Assembly: GCF_003574465.1 (NCBI RefSeq)
Contig: NZ_KZ984611.1
Location: 1,832-47,960 of the forward strand
Reading direction: 5' to 3'
DNA: 46,129 bases
Source: Methylobacterium crusticola
GTDB lineage: Bacteria; Pseudomonadota; Alphaproteobacteria; Rhizobiales; Beijerinckiaceae
The notes under the pieces were generated by a model. It was not told where the DNA came from. It made no database searches and saw nothing but the letters and a program-made list of their open reading frames with translations. How positions within the stretch are numbered: the first letter of the stretch is position 1; each line of letters starts with the position of its first letter. Both the position numbers and the translations under genes were made by a program. Shown here in pieces: positions 24,804 to 33,570 of the stretch.

Positions 24804-25217
24804 ATGACCACCGTCGCTCCGACCGTCGGCGACCGTTCCGACATGGGCAGCACCACCACCAGCCAGACCGCCGCGCTGATCGCCAGCGACCGCGTCGAGG
24901 GAACCGCCGTGCGCCGCCCGAACGGCGACAGCATCGGGCGGATCGAGCGCCTGATGATCGAGAAGACCACCGGGAAGGTCGTCTACGCGGTGATGAGCTT
25001 CGGCGGCTTCCTGGGCATCGGCGAGGGCTACCACACGATCCCGTGGCAGACGCTGCGCTTCGACCCGCAGATGGACGCCTACGTGCTCGACCTCACCGAG
25101 GACCAGCTCCGCGCCGCCCCGGCCGCCACGCCCGACGGCAACGACCCCTCCTACGACCGCACCTGGGAGGAGCACGTCCACCGCTACTTCAACGCAACGC
25201 CGTACTGGAGCATCTGA
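24804..25217 (+). CDS. PRC-barrel domain protein
   Basis: ATG 24804 follows a near-ideal GGAGGA; the product is 137 residues. After a flexible Thr-rich start, a PRC-barrel spans about residues 22-100: ASDRVEGTAVRRPNGDSIGRIERLMIEKTTGKVVYAVMSFGGFLGIGEGYHTIPW. The C-terminal part ends in aromatic residues. There is no signal peptide. PRC-barrel proteins of this stand-alone type are often strongly expressed stress or envelope-associated proteins in this group; the ligand is unknown. Confidence 0.9.
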   Translation: MTTVAPTVGDRSDMGSTTTSQTAALIASDRVEGTAVRRPNGDSIGRIERLMIEKTTGKVVYAVMSFGGFLGIGEGYHTIPWQTLRFDPQMDAYVLDLTEDQLRAAPAATPDGNDPSYDRTWEEHVHRYFNATPYWSI

Positions 25218-25283
25218 GGCGGCTCGCGACGCGGCGGCGGCTCCGCGGCCGCGTCGGAGCGGGACGCGCGGCCCGGGGACGCC

Positions 25284-25670
25284 TCAGCGCGCCTCGGCCG
25301 GGGCCGCCGACAGGGCCCAGCGGCACAGGCTCGACTCCCGGACCTTCAGGCAGTCGTAGGCGGTGCCGCCCACGACGGCGTGCTCGGCTGGACCCTCGAC
25401 CTTGTCGCGGTCGGTCCGCGCGCAGCCGAGGTGGTCCGCCTTCGGGTCGGCGAGCCGGGCCGCGACGGCGCCCGGGTCCCCGCCGGTCTCGGTGAGCAGG
25501 ATGCGCAGGTTCGCGAGCGCCCCGCAGGTCACGATCCGGCCGGCCGCCTTGGCGGAGCCGGCGCCCGTCTGCGGCGCCGGGGAGGGCGCCGGCCGCGCCT
25601 TCTGTCCCTGCGCCGGCGTCGCGAGCCAGAGGGCGAGCAGCCATAGGGTCCCGGCGAGGCGGCCCCTCAC
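25284..25670 (-). CDS. Secreted four-cysteine protein coupled to EVE gene
   Basis: GTG 25670 overlaps the stop of the EVE-domain gene in a GTGA tetramer, which fixes the start and implies translational coupling. The 128-residue product has a signal peptide (GTLWLLALWLATPAQG, about 7-23), a Pro/Ala linker, and a small domain with four cysteines (TCGAL, LGCART, YDCLKV, SLCRW) suggesting two disulfides. No family is recognised. A periplasmic role is inferred. Confidence 0.75.
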   Translation of the reverse strand: MRGRLAGTLWLLALWLATPAQGQKARPAPSPAPQTGAGSAKAAGRIVTCGALANLRILLTETGGDPGAVAARLADPKADHLGCARTDRDKVEGPAEHAVVGGTAYDCLKVRESSLCRWALSAAPAEAR

Positions 25671-26080
25671 AGGCCGCCCATCCGGCGCACGAGCGCCCAC
25701 TCGGCATCGGTGACCGGCTGGACCGAGAGGCGGGAATTGGCGACCAGCACCATGGCCCTCAGCGCGGGCTCCGCCTTGATCGCCTCGAGGCTGACGGGGG
25801 CCGGCAGGGGCGCCACCGCCCGGATGTCGACCATGCCGAAGCGGCCGCTCGCGTCGGTGTGGTCCGGGTAGTAGGTGCGGATCACCTCGACGACGCCCAC
25901 CACCGCCCTGCCGTCGTTCGAGTGGTAGAAGAACCCCTGCTCGCCGAGCCGCATCGCCTCCAGGTTCTTCTTGGCGACGTGGTTGCGCACCCCGCTCCAG
26001 AACGTGCCGGCCTCGCCGGCGGCGACCTGATCGTCCCAGGACCACACCGAGGGCTCGGACTTGTAGAGCCAGTACGCCAT
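25667..26080 (-). CDS. EVE-domain protein
   Basis: The 137-residue product opens MAYWLYKSEPSVWSWDDQ and contains FWSGVRNHVAKKNLEAMRLGEQGFFYHSN and VVGVVEVIRTYYPD, the signature of EVE (PUA-like) domains related to human THYN1. EVE domains bind modified bases in DNA or RNA and occur both alone and in modification-dependent restriction systems. Here it stands alone, with no nuclease nearby, so a housekeeping RNA/DNA-reader role is more likely than defence. GGAGG precedes the start. The next gene overlaps by 4 bases. Confidence 0.93.
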   Translation of the reverse strand: MAYWLYKSEPSVWSWDDQVAAGEAGTFWSGVRNHVAKKNLEAMRLGEQGFFYHSNDGRAVVGVVEVIRTYYPDHTDASGRFGMVDIRAVAPLPAPVSLEAIKAEPALRAMVLVANSRLSVQPVTDAEWALVRRMGGL

Positions 26081-26462
26081 CGCGCCTCGTTCCTCCCCTC
26101 GCCCCGCCGCCCGGGGCGGGCCTCGTCCCGGAGGAGCGCGCGCTCGCCCCCTCCCGCCACGCGGGCTAGCGGATTCCCCGACCGGCGACAGTGGGACGCG
26201 TGGTCACGGCGGCCCTCAGTGCCGCCGCCCGGCGGGATCAGCCCTGCCGGCCGGCACGATGCCGCGGGGGTTTCTCGGCCGCATGACGCAGCATTCCGAG
26301 CGAGAAACGCGCATTCATGGTCGCATCGGGGATTAAATCGAAAGTATAACGTGTGTGCGCGAGCGCACATCGGGGCCGGAAAATCTTCGCGCATGGTCCC
26401 TTCGTCCGATCGGGACGCTCTGTCCCGCGACATCAAGATGTCGACGACGAGGGGATGATTTC
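26081..26462. other. Intergenic gap with probable promoter
   Basis: This 382-base divergent spacer has its AT-richest part at 26325-26350, including TATAAC (26345-26350), a good -10 box without a matching -35. Immediately after it, TGTGCGC-GA-GCGCACA (26354-26369) is a perfect 7-base palindrome, placed where a regulator could sit over the transcription start. Transcription would run into the small secreted gene at 26463. Confidence 0.4.
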
Positions 26463-26627
26463 ATGAGAATGATCGTGACCACGACCGTGCTGGCCGCCGC
26501 CCTCGTCCTGCCGGTGGCCGCCCAGGCCGGCACCGGAGAGGGCGGCCGGCAGGCGGCGGGGCGCGCGCTCAACAGCTCCTCCGTCCCGGATCCCGACCAC
26601 GACACCCGCCGGACCACGACCCGCTGA
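26463..26627 (+). CDS. Small secreted protein, 54 aa
   Basis: ATG 26463 follows GAGGGG. Residues 1-22 form a signal peptide (MIVTTTVLAAALVLPVAAQAG, cut after AQA). The mature part is only about 32 residues, polar, with PDPDHDTRRTTTR at the end. Codon use matches neighbouring genes. No function is recognised; such short exported proteins are frequent in this group. Confidence 0.6.
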   Translation: MRMIVTTTVLAAALVLPVAAQAGTGEGGRQAAGRALNSSSVPDPDHDTRRTTTR

Positions 26628-26763
26628 GGCCGGCTCGCCCCCGGCGCGCTCCGCCGACCGCCCCCCGGACCACCCCATCCCGGCGCCGCGGCGCTCGGCC
26701 GGCCGGGACGACCGGCCGGGCCAGCGCGGGCCCGGCACGCCTTCCCCTCCCGAAAGGACTCCC

Positions 26764-27507
26764 GTGGACAGCATCATCCAGGGCATCTCCACCTTCCGCG
26801 ACACCGTCTTCCCCGGGCAGCGGCGGATGTACGAGCGCCTCGTGCGCGACGGCCAGCACCCGAAGGCGCTGATCATCGCCTGCGCGGATTCCCGCGTCGC
26901 GCCCGAGCACATCACCCAGGCCGGCCCCGGCGAGCTCTTCGTGTGCCGGAACGCCGGCAACATCGTGCCGCCCTCCTCGCAGGTCACCGGCGGCGTCTCC
27001 TCGGCGATCGAGTACGCGGTGATGGCCCTCGGCGTGCGCGACATCGTGGTCTGCGGCCACTCGGATTGCGGGGCCATGAAGGGGTTGACGAACCCCGAGG
27101 CCCTGGAGGCGATGCCGAACGTCGCCGCCTGGCTGCGCCACAGCCACGCGGCCGACCGCATCGTCCACGAGGCCTACCCGCACGACATCGACCCCGCGAG
27201 CCGCCTGCGGGCCCTCGCCCTCGAGAACGTCGTGGTGCAGCTCGCGAACCTGCGCACCCACCCGAGCGTGGCGGCCGGCCTCGCCCGGGGGCGGCTGCGC
27301 CTGCACGGCTGGTTCTTCGAGATCGGGACCGGGGACCTCCTGGCCTACGACGGGGACCAGCGCCGGTTCGCGCCCTTCGCGGAGGAGGGCGGGATGCCGG
27401 TGGCCGAGGCGCCGGCCCCGCGCGTCGCCGCCCCGGACCTCGCCGGGACGCCGCCCCGGGGCGCGGGGGCGGCCTCGGAGGGCGCCCGGGCCCTCGCGGC
27501 GGAGTAG
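26764..27507 (+). CDS. Beta-class carbonic anhydrase
   Basis: The start is GTG 26764 with AAAGGA 5 bases upstream; the product is 247 residues. Zinc ligands are at family positions: Cys40 (with the Asp42-Arg44 dyad in CADSR), His99 and Cys102 in CGHSDCGAM. GELFVCRNAGNIVPP and VTGGVSSAIEYAV are also typical. The C-terminal 40 residues are Pro/Ala-rich and extend beyond the domain. It hydrates CO2 to bicarbonate in the cytoplasm, relevant for carboxylation reactions in methylotrophs. A strong hairpin follows the gene. Confidence 0.95.
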   Translation: MDSIIQGISTFRDTVFPGQRRMYERLVRDGQHPKALIIACADSRVAPEHITQAGPGELFVCRNAGNIVPPSSQVTGGVSSAIEYAVMALGVRDIVVCGHSDCGAMKGLTNPEALEAMPNVAAWLRHSHAADRIVHEAYPHDIDPASRLRALALENVVVQLANLRTHPSVAAGLARGRLRLHGWFFEIGTGDLLAYDGDQRRFAPFAEEGGMPVAEAPAPRVAAPDLAGTPPRGAGAASEGARALAAE

Positions 27508-27531
27508 ACGGATGGCCGGGCCGCGCTCCCG

Positions 27532-27582
27532 CGCGGCCCTGGTTCCGGCGCCCCGGCGCGGCGCGCCGGAACCAGGGCCGCG
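27532..27582. terminator. Perfect 20-bp hairpin after carbonic anhydrase
   Basis: CGCGGCCCTGGTTCCGGCGC (27532-27551) is exactly complementary to 27563-27582, with an 11-base loop. It lies 24 bases after the carbonic anhydrase stop and about 100 bases before the MFS gene. There is no T-run on either side, so it is a terminator-like or RNA-stabilising hairpin rather than a classic intrinsic terminator. Confidence 0.7.
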
Positions 27583-27678
27583 GGGAAACGATCCGCGTTC
27601 CCGGCGCCCCGATCAAACCTCCGGCACCGCCACAGATTTCCGCTGCCCGGAGGCGGCCGCGCTGCTAGAGAGCGCGCC

Positions 27679-29094
27679 ATGCGCAGCACCCGGATCGTCC
27701 CCCTGGTCGTCGCCACGGCCCTGTTCATGGAGAACACGGACTCGACCGTGATCGCGACCTCCCTGCCGGCGATCGCGGCCGATCTCGGCGAGGACCCGAT
27801 CGCCCTGAAGCTCGCGCTCACCGCCTACCTCGTCAGCCTGGCGATCTTCATCCCCATCAGCGGCTGGATGGCCGACCGCCACGGGTCGCGCACGGTGTTC
27901 CGCTGGGCGCTCGCGGTGTTCATGGCGGGCTCGCTCGCCTGCGCGGCGGCCGATTCCCTCGGCTGGTTCGTGGCCGCGCGCTTCCTGCAGGGCATGGGCG
28001 GCGCCATGATGGTGCCGGTCGGGCGCCTCGTCCTCCTGCGCAGCGTGCCGAAGAGCGAGCTCGTGCAGGCCCTCGCCACCCTGACGATCCCGGCCCTGGT
28101 CGGCCCGGTGATCGGCCCGCCGCTCGGCGGCCTCATCACCACGACGCTGCACTGGCGCTGGATCTTCTTCATCAACCTGCCGATCGGGTTCGCCGGCATC
28201 CTGCTCGCCACGCGCTACTTCCAGGACCTGCGCGAGTCCGAGCGGCCGCCCCTCGACGTCCTCGGCTTCGTGCTCTCGGGCGGGGGCCTCGCCAGCCTGA
28301 TGCTCGGGCTCGCCTCGGGGGGGCGCCACCTCCTGCCCGAGGCCGTGTCCTGGACCTGCGCCGGGGCGGGCGCGGTCCTCATCGGGCTCTACCTCCTGCA
28401 CGCCCGGCGCGTCCCCCACCCGGTGATCCGCCTCGACCTCCTGCGCTACCCGACCTTCCGGACGGCGGTCGGCGGCGGCAGCCTGTTTCGCATCGGCACC
28501 GGGGCGATCCCGTTCCTGCTGCCGCTGATGCTCCAGATCGGCTTCGGGCTCGATCCGCTGCACTCGGGCCTGCTCACCTTCGCGGCGGCGGCCGGCGCCC
28601 TGTTCATGAAGACGGTCGCGGCCCGCATCCTGCGGGCCTACGGCTTCCGGGCCGTGATGACGGCGAACGCGGTCGTGGCCTCCGGCCTGCTGGCGGCCAT
28701 CGGGCTGTTCACCCCGCAGACGCCCCACGCGGCGATCCTGTGCGTGCTGCTGATCGGCGGCTGCTTCCGCTCGCTCCAGTTCACCGCCGTCAACGCCATC
28801 GCGTACGCGGACGTCGACCCGCGCGACATGAGCGCGGCGACGAGCCTCGCCAGCGTGGCCCAGCAGCTCTCGCTCAGCATCGGGGTGGCGTTCGGGGCCT
28901 TCGCGCTGGAGAGCGCGGCGGCCTGGCACGGCCGCACGGCGATCCGGGCGGAGGATTTCTGGCCCGCCTTCCTGGCGGTGGCCGTGGTCTCGGGCCTCTC
29001 GGCCCTGTCGTTCCGCCGCCTCGCGCCCGAGGCCGGCGCCGAGGTCTCGGGCCACCGCCTGATCAGGGTCAAGCCGGCCGCCGACGCGACCTGA
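27679..29094 (+). CDS. DHA2-family MFS exporter
   Basis: The 471-residue product is hydrophobic throughout, with the drug:H+ antiporter motifs: ENTDSTVIATSLPAIAADL in TM1, GWMADRHGSRTVF (motif A, loop 2-3), RFLQGMGGAMMVPVGRLVLL (motif B with Arg), and HWRWIFFINLPIG after TM6. The layout matches EmrB/HsrA-like transporters with up to 14 helices. It probably exports hydrophobic toxic compounds. It has its own spacer upstream, no membrane-fusion partner, and converges on the GGT gene with 27 bases between. Confidence 0.93.
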   Translation: MRSTRIVPLVVATALFMENTDSTVIATSLPAIAADLGEDPIALKLALTAYLVSLAIFIPISGWMADRHGSRTVFRWALAVFMAGSLACAAADSLGWFVAARFLQGMGGAMMVPVGRLVLLRSVPKSELVQALATLTIPALVGPVIGPPLGGLITTTLHWRWIFFINLPIGFAGILLATRYFQDLRESERPPLDVLGFVLSGGGLASLMLGLASGGRHLLPEAVSWTCAGAGAVLIGLYLLHARRVPHPVIRLDLLRYPTFRTAVGGGSLFRIGTGAIPFLLPLMLQIGFGLDPLHSGLLTFAAAAGALFMKTVAARILRAYGFRAVMTANAVVASGLLAAIGLFTPQTPHAAILCVLLIGGCFRSLQFTAVNAIAYADVDPRDMSAATSLASVAQQLSLSIGVAFGAFALESAAAWHGRTAIRAEDFWPAFLAVAVVSGLSALSFRRLAPEAGAEVSGHRLIRVKPAADAT

Positions 29095-29121
29095 GCGGCC
29101 GGCGGGCGCCCGGGGCCCGGC

Positions 29122-30696
29122 TCAGTACCCGAGCGCGCTGCCGTCCTTGCGCGGGTCGGAGCCCGCCGCGAGCACGCCCGCCCGCCGGTCGATCCAGATG
29201 ATCTGGCCCCCGCCCAGGGGGGCCGCCGGCCGGGTGACGTGGCCCCGGGCCCTGAGGCCGGCCTCGGTCCCGGGCGAGAACCCGCTCTCCAGCTCGATCC
29301 CGCCGCCATACGCGAAGCTGCGGGGGGCATCGAGGGCCTCCTGCACGTCGAGGCCGCGGTCGATGATCCCGGTGAGGAGCTCGACGTGTCCCATGGCCTG
29401 GTAGTGCCCGCCCATGACGCCGAAGGGCGCCACCGCCGCGCCGTCGCGCATCAGCATGCCCGGGATGATGGTGTGCATCGGGCGCTTCCTCGGCCCGATC
29501 GTGTTCGGGTGGCCGGGCTCGATCCGGAACGACAGGCCGCGGTTGTGCAGCAGCACCCCGCTCTCCGGCGCCAGGATGCCGCTGCCGAAGCCCTGGAAGA
29601 TCGAGTTGATGAGCGAGAGCGCGTTGCCGTCCCGGTCGACCACGCTGAGGTAGACCGTGTCCTTGTGGGCGAGCTCCGGCCAGATCACCGGCGCCTGGGC
29701 CCGCGCCATGTCGATGGCGCCCCGGGCGCTCGCCCGCCAGGCCTCCGAGAGCAGGTGCTCCACCGGCACCCGGTTCAGCCCCGGGTCGGCGAAGAGCGCG
29801 TCGCGGTGGTGGTAGGCCTGCTTGCAGGCCTCGGCGAAGAGGTGGACGCGGTCCACCTCGTCCAGGGCCGCGATGTCGGCGTGCGACACCACGTTGAGCA
29901 TCATCAGCGCCGCCAGGCCCTGGCCGCTCGGGGGGCACTCGTAGACGTCGTAGCCGCGGTAGCGGGTGGTGATCGGGGCGACGACCTCGGGCGCGGCGTC
30001 CGCGAAGTCCTCGAGGGTGTGCAGGCCGCCGAGGGCGCGCAGGCGCGCCACCATGTCCCGCGCCACCGGGCCCTCGTAGAAGCCGCGCGGGCCCGCGTCG
30101 GCGATGCGCCGGAGCGTGGCGGCGAGCGCCGGGTGGCGCATCACCGTGCCGACCCCGGGCGCGCGCCCGTCGACGAGGTAGGCGGCGGCCGCCGCGGGAT
30201 CGCCCGCCACCCTGTCGACGTTGCGGGCCCAGTCGTGGGCGACCCGGGGCTGCACCGGGTAGCCGTCCTCGGCGAAGCGGATCGCCGGCTGCAGCAATTC
30301 GCCGAGGCTGCGGCTGCCGTACTCGTCGAGGAGCCGCGCCCAGGCGGCGACCGCCCCCGGCACCGTGACGGCGTGGGGCGAGGTCGGGGTGAGCGCGATG
30401 CCGCGCTCCAGGTACCAGGCGTCGTGCGCCGCGGCCGGGCTGCGGCCGGAGCCGTTGAGGGCGACCGGCACCGCGGCGCCCCGGGGCGCGTAGAGGGCGA
30501 AGCAATCCCCCCCGATGCCGGTCATCAGGGGATCGACCACGCACTGCACCGCCACCGCGGCGATGCCCGCATCCACCGCGTTGCCGCCCGCCCGCAGCAC
30601 CTCGATGGCGCTGAGCGTCGAGAGCGGGTGCGAGGTCGCGACCGCCGCGTTGGCGGCGTAGACGGGCGAGCGCCCCGGCTTGGAAAAGTCCCTCAC
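29122..30696 (-). CDS. Gamma-glutamyltransferase family protein, cytoplasmic
   Basis: GTG 30696 overlaps the ATPase stop (GTGA), fixing the start; the product is 524 residues. It has no signal peptide, unlike periplasmic Ggt, so it is probably cytoplasmic. Ntn-hydrolase GGT features are present: AGGNAVDAGIAAVAVQCVVDPLMTGIGGDCF near the N-terminus, the autocleavage and nucleophile threonine Thr347 in HKDTVYLSVVD, NSIFQGFGSGI, and GLSFRIEPGHPNTIGPRKRPMHTIIPG. Members of this branch hydrolyse gamma-glutamyl amides or are acylases. Being the last gene of a peptide-import operon, it may cleave imported glutathione or gamma-glutamyl peptides. Confidence 0.9.
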   Translation of the reverse strand: MRDFSKPGRSPVYAANAAVATSHPLSTLSAIEVLRAGGNAVDAGIAAVAVQCVVDPLMTGIGGDCFALYAPRGAAVPVALNGSGRSPAAAHDAWYLERGIALTPTSPHAVTVPGAVAAWARLLDEYGSRSLGELLQPAIRFAEDGYPVQPRVAHDWARNVDRVAGDPAAAAAYLVDGRAPGVGTVMRHPALAATLRRIADAGPRGFYEGPVARDMVARLRALGGLHTLEDFADAAPEVVAPITTRYRGYDVYECPPSGQGLAALMMLNVVSHADIAALDEVDRVHLFAEACKQAYHHRDALFADPGLNRVPVEHLLSEAWRASARGAIDMARAQAPVIWPELAHKDTVYLSVVDRDGNALSLINSIFQGFGSGILAPESGVLLHNRGLSFRIEPGHPNTIGPRKRPMHTIIPGMLMRDGAAVAPFGVMGGHYQAMGHVELLTGIIDRGLDVQEALDAPRSFAYGGGIELESGFSPGTEAGLRARGHVTRPAAPLGGGQIIWIDRRAGVLAAGSDPRKDGSALGY

Positions 30697-31628
30697 GGGT
30701 GGTGGTCCTCCGGCTTTGAGGCCGCCACCCAGTGCCCGGGGGCGACTTCGGTCAGGACGCCGCCCTCCGGGATCGCGGGCGCCGGCGCGGCGCTCGCGGC
30801 CCTGAGGCGGGCCCGCTCGGCGGCCGGGTCGGGAACCGGCACGGCGCCGAGCAGGGCCCGGGTGTAGGGGTGGACGGGGTTCCCGTACAGAGCATCGCTG
30901 GAGGCGAGCTCGACGATGCGCCCGCGCCGCAGCACCGCGACCCGGTGGCAGAGGTAGCGCACCATGCGCAGGTCGTGGGAGATGAACAGGTAGGACAGCC
31001 CGAGCTCCTCCTGGAGGTCCTGGAGCAGGTTCACGACCTGGGCCTGGATCGAGACGTCGAGGGCCGCGATCGGCTCGTCCGCCACGATGAAGCTCGGCTT
31101 CAGCGCGACCGCGCGGGCGATGCAGATGCGCTGGCGCTGGCCGCCGGAGAACTGGTGGGGGAAGCGCCCGGCGAGGCGCGGGTCGAGGCCGACCCGCCGG
31201 AACAGGGCCGCCACCTCGTCGCGCCGCTCCGCCCGGCCCATCTCGGGCCGGTGCAGCCGGAACGCCTCCGCCACGTAGGCGCCCGCGCTCATGCGGGGGT
31301 TGAGGGCCGCGTAGGGGTCCTGGAACACCATCTGGATGCGCCGGCGCATCCGGCGCATCGCCCGGGGGCTGAGCGTGGCGAGGTCCGTGCCCTCGAACGC
31401 GACGGTGCCGGCGGTCGGCGGGTTCAGCATGGTGACGGCCCGGCCGATCGTCGACTTGCCGGACCCCGACTCGCCGACGAGGCCGAGGGTCTCGCCCGGG
31501 AAGACGTCGAAGCTCACGTCCTCGACGGCGCGGAACACCGATCCCCTGCCGCCCCACCAGTGCCGCAGGGGATAGTGCTTGCTCAGGGCCCGCACGCAGA
31601 CGAGCGGGGAGGGGGCCGCCCGCATCAC
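30693..31628 (-). CDS. Peptide ABC importer ATPase, DppF-like
   Basis: The 311-residue product starts at GTG 31628 (GTGA overlap with the preceding gene) or the adjoining ATG 31625. Walker A GESGSGKSTIG, signature FSGGQRQRI, Walker B FIVADEP, D-loop and the H-loop SHD are intact. The C-terminal oligopeptide-type extension (NPVHPYTRALL) is present. It would pair with the DppD-like ATPase encoded just upstream. The ATPase dimer powers the two permeases encoded in the same operon. Confidence 0.93.
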   Translation of the reverse strand: MMRAAPSPLVCVRALSKHYPLRHWWGGRGSVFRAVEDVSFDVFPGETLGLVGESGSGKSTIGRAVTMLNPPTAGTVAFEGTDLATLSPRAMRRMRRRIQMVFQDPYAALNPRMSAGAYVAEAFRLHRPEMGRAERRDEVAALFRRVGLDPRLAGRFPHQFSGGQRQRICIARAVALKPSFIVADEPIAALDVSIQAQVVNLLQDLQEELGLSYLFISHDLRMVRYLCHRVAVLRRGRIVELASSDALYGNPVHPYTRALLGAVPVPDPAAERARLRAASAAPAPAIPEGGVLTEVAPGHWVAASKPEDHHP

Positions 31629-32665
31629 GCCCGGTCCTCGCGGGCGATGAGCGCCGGCAGGTCGTACCAGGCCGCGACGAGGTGGCCGGGGGCCGCGCCC
31701 GGCGCCTGCCGGAGCGGCGGGGCCTCGGTGCGGCAGCGCGCCGTCGCGTAGGGGTTGCGGGGCGCGAAGGGATCGCCCGGCGGGGGATGGCGCATGTCGG
31801 GCGGGCTGCCCTCGATCTGGCGCAGGCGCCGCCGGCCGGCCCGCCCCCGGCTCAGGTCGGGCAGGGAGCGGATGAGGCCCAGCGTGTAGGCGTTGCGCGG
31901 GTCGGAGAAGACCGCGTCGACGGGGCCGCGCTCGAGGATGCGCCCGGCATACATCACCTGCACGGTGTCGGCGAGGCCCGCCACCACGCCGAGGTCGTGG
32001 GTGATCCAGATGATCGCCATGCCGATCTCGCGCTTGAGCTCCCGCACCAGGGCGACGATCTCGGCCTGCACGGTGACGTCGAGGGCGGTGGTGGCCTCGT
32101 CGGCGATGAGGAGCTTCGGCCGGCAGGCGAGCCCGATCGCGATCATCACCCGCTGGCGCTGGCCGCCGGAGAACTCGTGCGGGTAGAGGTCGAGGCGGCG
32201 GCCCGCCTCCGGGATGCGCACGAGGTCGAGGAGGTCGCGCGCCCGCGCCCGGGCGCTGCGCGCGTCGAGGCCGAGATGGATGCGCAGGGGCTCGGCGATC
32301 TGGGCCGCCACCGTCATGGCGGGGTTGAGCGAGCTCATCGGGTCCTGGAACACCATGCCGATCTCGGCTCCGCGCACCCGCTGCAGGGCGCGCTCCGGCA
32401 GGGCGAGGAGGTCGCGGCCGCAGAACAGCACCCGGCCGCCGCTGACGCGCCCGGGCGGCCGCGGGATCAGGCCCAGCATGGCGAGCACGTGGACGCTCTT
32501 GCCCGAGCCCGACTCGCCGACGATGCCGAGGGTCTCGCCCTCGCCGAGCCCGTACGAGACGCCGTCGACGGCCCGGAGCGTGCCGCCGTCGCCGTCGAAG
32601 GCGACCGCCAGGTCGCGCACCTCGAGGAGGGGCGGCGCGGCCGGGGATGCGGGCGGCGCCGTCAC
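31625..32665 (-). CDS. Peptide ABC importer ATPase, DppD-like
   Basis: The 346-residue product starts at GTG 32665, coupled by GTGA to the upstream permease. Walker A GESGSGKSV, Q-loop MVFQDPMSSLNP, signature FSGGQRQRV, Walker B LLIADEATTALD and THD are present. The C-terminal oligo_HPY extension includes NAYTLGLIRSLP and PFAPRNPYATARCR, where DppD and OppD commonly carry a cysteine-rich motif; only one cysteine remains here. Confidence 0.93.
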   Translation of the reverse strand: MTAPPASPAAPPLLEVRDLAVAFDGDGGTLRAVDGVSYGLGEGETLGIVGESGSGKSVHVLAMLGLIPRPPGRVSGGRVLFCGRDLLALPERALQRVRGAEIGMVFQDPMSSLNPAMTVAAQIAEPLRIHLGLDARSARARARDLLDLVRIPEAGRRLDLYPHEFSGGQRQRVMIAIGLACRPKLLIADEATTALDVTVQAEIVALVRELKREIGMAIIWITHDLGVVAGLADTVQVMYAGRILERGPVDAVFSDPRNAYTLGLIRSLPDLSRGRAGRRRLRQIEGSPPDMRHPPPGDPFAPRNPYATARCRTEAPPLRQAPGAAPGHLVAAWYDLPALIAREDRA

Positions 32666-33570
32666 GGGCGCTCCCGGGGGTCGAGGGCGTCCCGCAGGCC
32701 GTCGCCCAGGAGGTTGAAGGCGAGCACGGCGAGGAAGATCGACAGCCCGGGCCAGATCGCCATCCAGGGCGCCTGGTCGAGGAAGTTCTTGGCGGTGTTG
32801 AGCATCGAGCCCCAGGACGGGTCGGGCGGCTGCTGGCCGAGCCCGAGGAAGGACAGGCTCGCCTCCGCGATGATCGCGGCCGCGATGGTGAGCGTCGCCT
32901 GGACCAGGATCGCCGGCACGATGTTCGGCAGGATGTGGTGGAGCGCGATGCGCCAGGGCGGGTTGCCGACCGCGCGGGCGGCCTCGACGTACTCCTCGGC
33001 GGCGATCGCCTGGACCTGGGCGCGGGTCAGGCGCACGAAGATCGAGGTGGCCGAGAGCCCGATCGCCACCATGGCGTTGGTCAGGCTCGGGCCGAGGAAC
33101 GCCGCGAGGGCGATCGCCAGGATCAGGAACGGGATGGCGAGGAGCGCGTCCGTGAGGCGCATGATCGCCCCGTCGACCACCCCGCCCGCGTAGCCGGCCA
33201 GCATGCCGAGCGGCAGCCCGAGCGCCACCGCGAGCGCCACCGAGGTCAGGCCCGCGCCGAGGGACGCGCGGGCGCCGTAGACGATGCGCGCGAGCACGTC
33301 GCGCCCGACCTCGTCGGTGCCGAACGGGTGGGCGAGCGTCGGCGCGGCGCGCACCGCCCCCCAGTCGGTCGCGGTCGGGTCGTAGGGGGCGATCCAGGCG
33401 GCGCCGAGCGCCAGGACCGCGAACGCCGCCACGATGGCGAGGCCGAGGAGCGCGCCGCGGCGCCCGCGCAGGCGGCGCCAGAACGCCCCGGCCCCGCCGG
33501 GCTCGCGCCGCGGGGCGGCCTCCGGCGGAGCCGCCGCCCGGCCCGTCGTGCCGATCTCCGCCCCGCTCAT
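32662..33570 (-). CDS. Peptide ABC importer permease, DppC-like
   Basis: The 302-residue product starts at ATG 33570 within an ATGA overlap with the upstream permease. It has a cytoplasmic Pro/Arg-rich N-terminus, TM1 (LLGLAIVAAFAVLALGAAW), the OppC-type periplasmic opening with HPFGTDEVGRDVLARIVYGAR, and the EAA loop VEAARAVGNPPWRIALHHILPN that contacts the ATPases. The final LGDGLRDALDPRERP is typical. It forms the channel with the DppB-like protein. Confidence 0.94.
   Translation of the reverse strand: MSGAEIGTTGRAAAPPEAAPRREPGGAGAFWRRLRGRRGALLGLAIVAAFAVLALGAAWIAPYDPTATDWGAVRAAPTLAHPFGTDEVGRDVLARIVYGARASLGAGLTSVALAVALGLPLGMLAGYAGGVVDGAIMRLTDALLAIPFLILAIALAAFLGPSLTNAMVAIGLSATSIFVRLTRAQVQAIAAEEYVEAARAVGNPPWRIALHHILPNIVPAILVQATLTIAAAIIAEASLSFLGLGQQPPDPSWGSMLNTAKNFLDQAPWMAIWPGLSIFLAVLAFNLLGDGLRDALDPRERP

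Noticed and set aside
25667..26080. EVE-domain gene as part of a modification-dependent restriction system
   Set aside because: No nuclease, methylase or helicase gene is adjacent; the protein is a single stand-alone domain.
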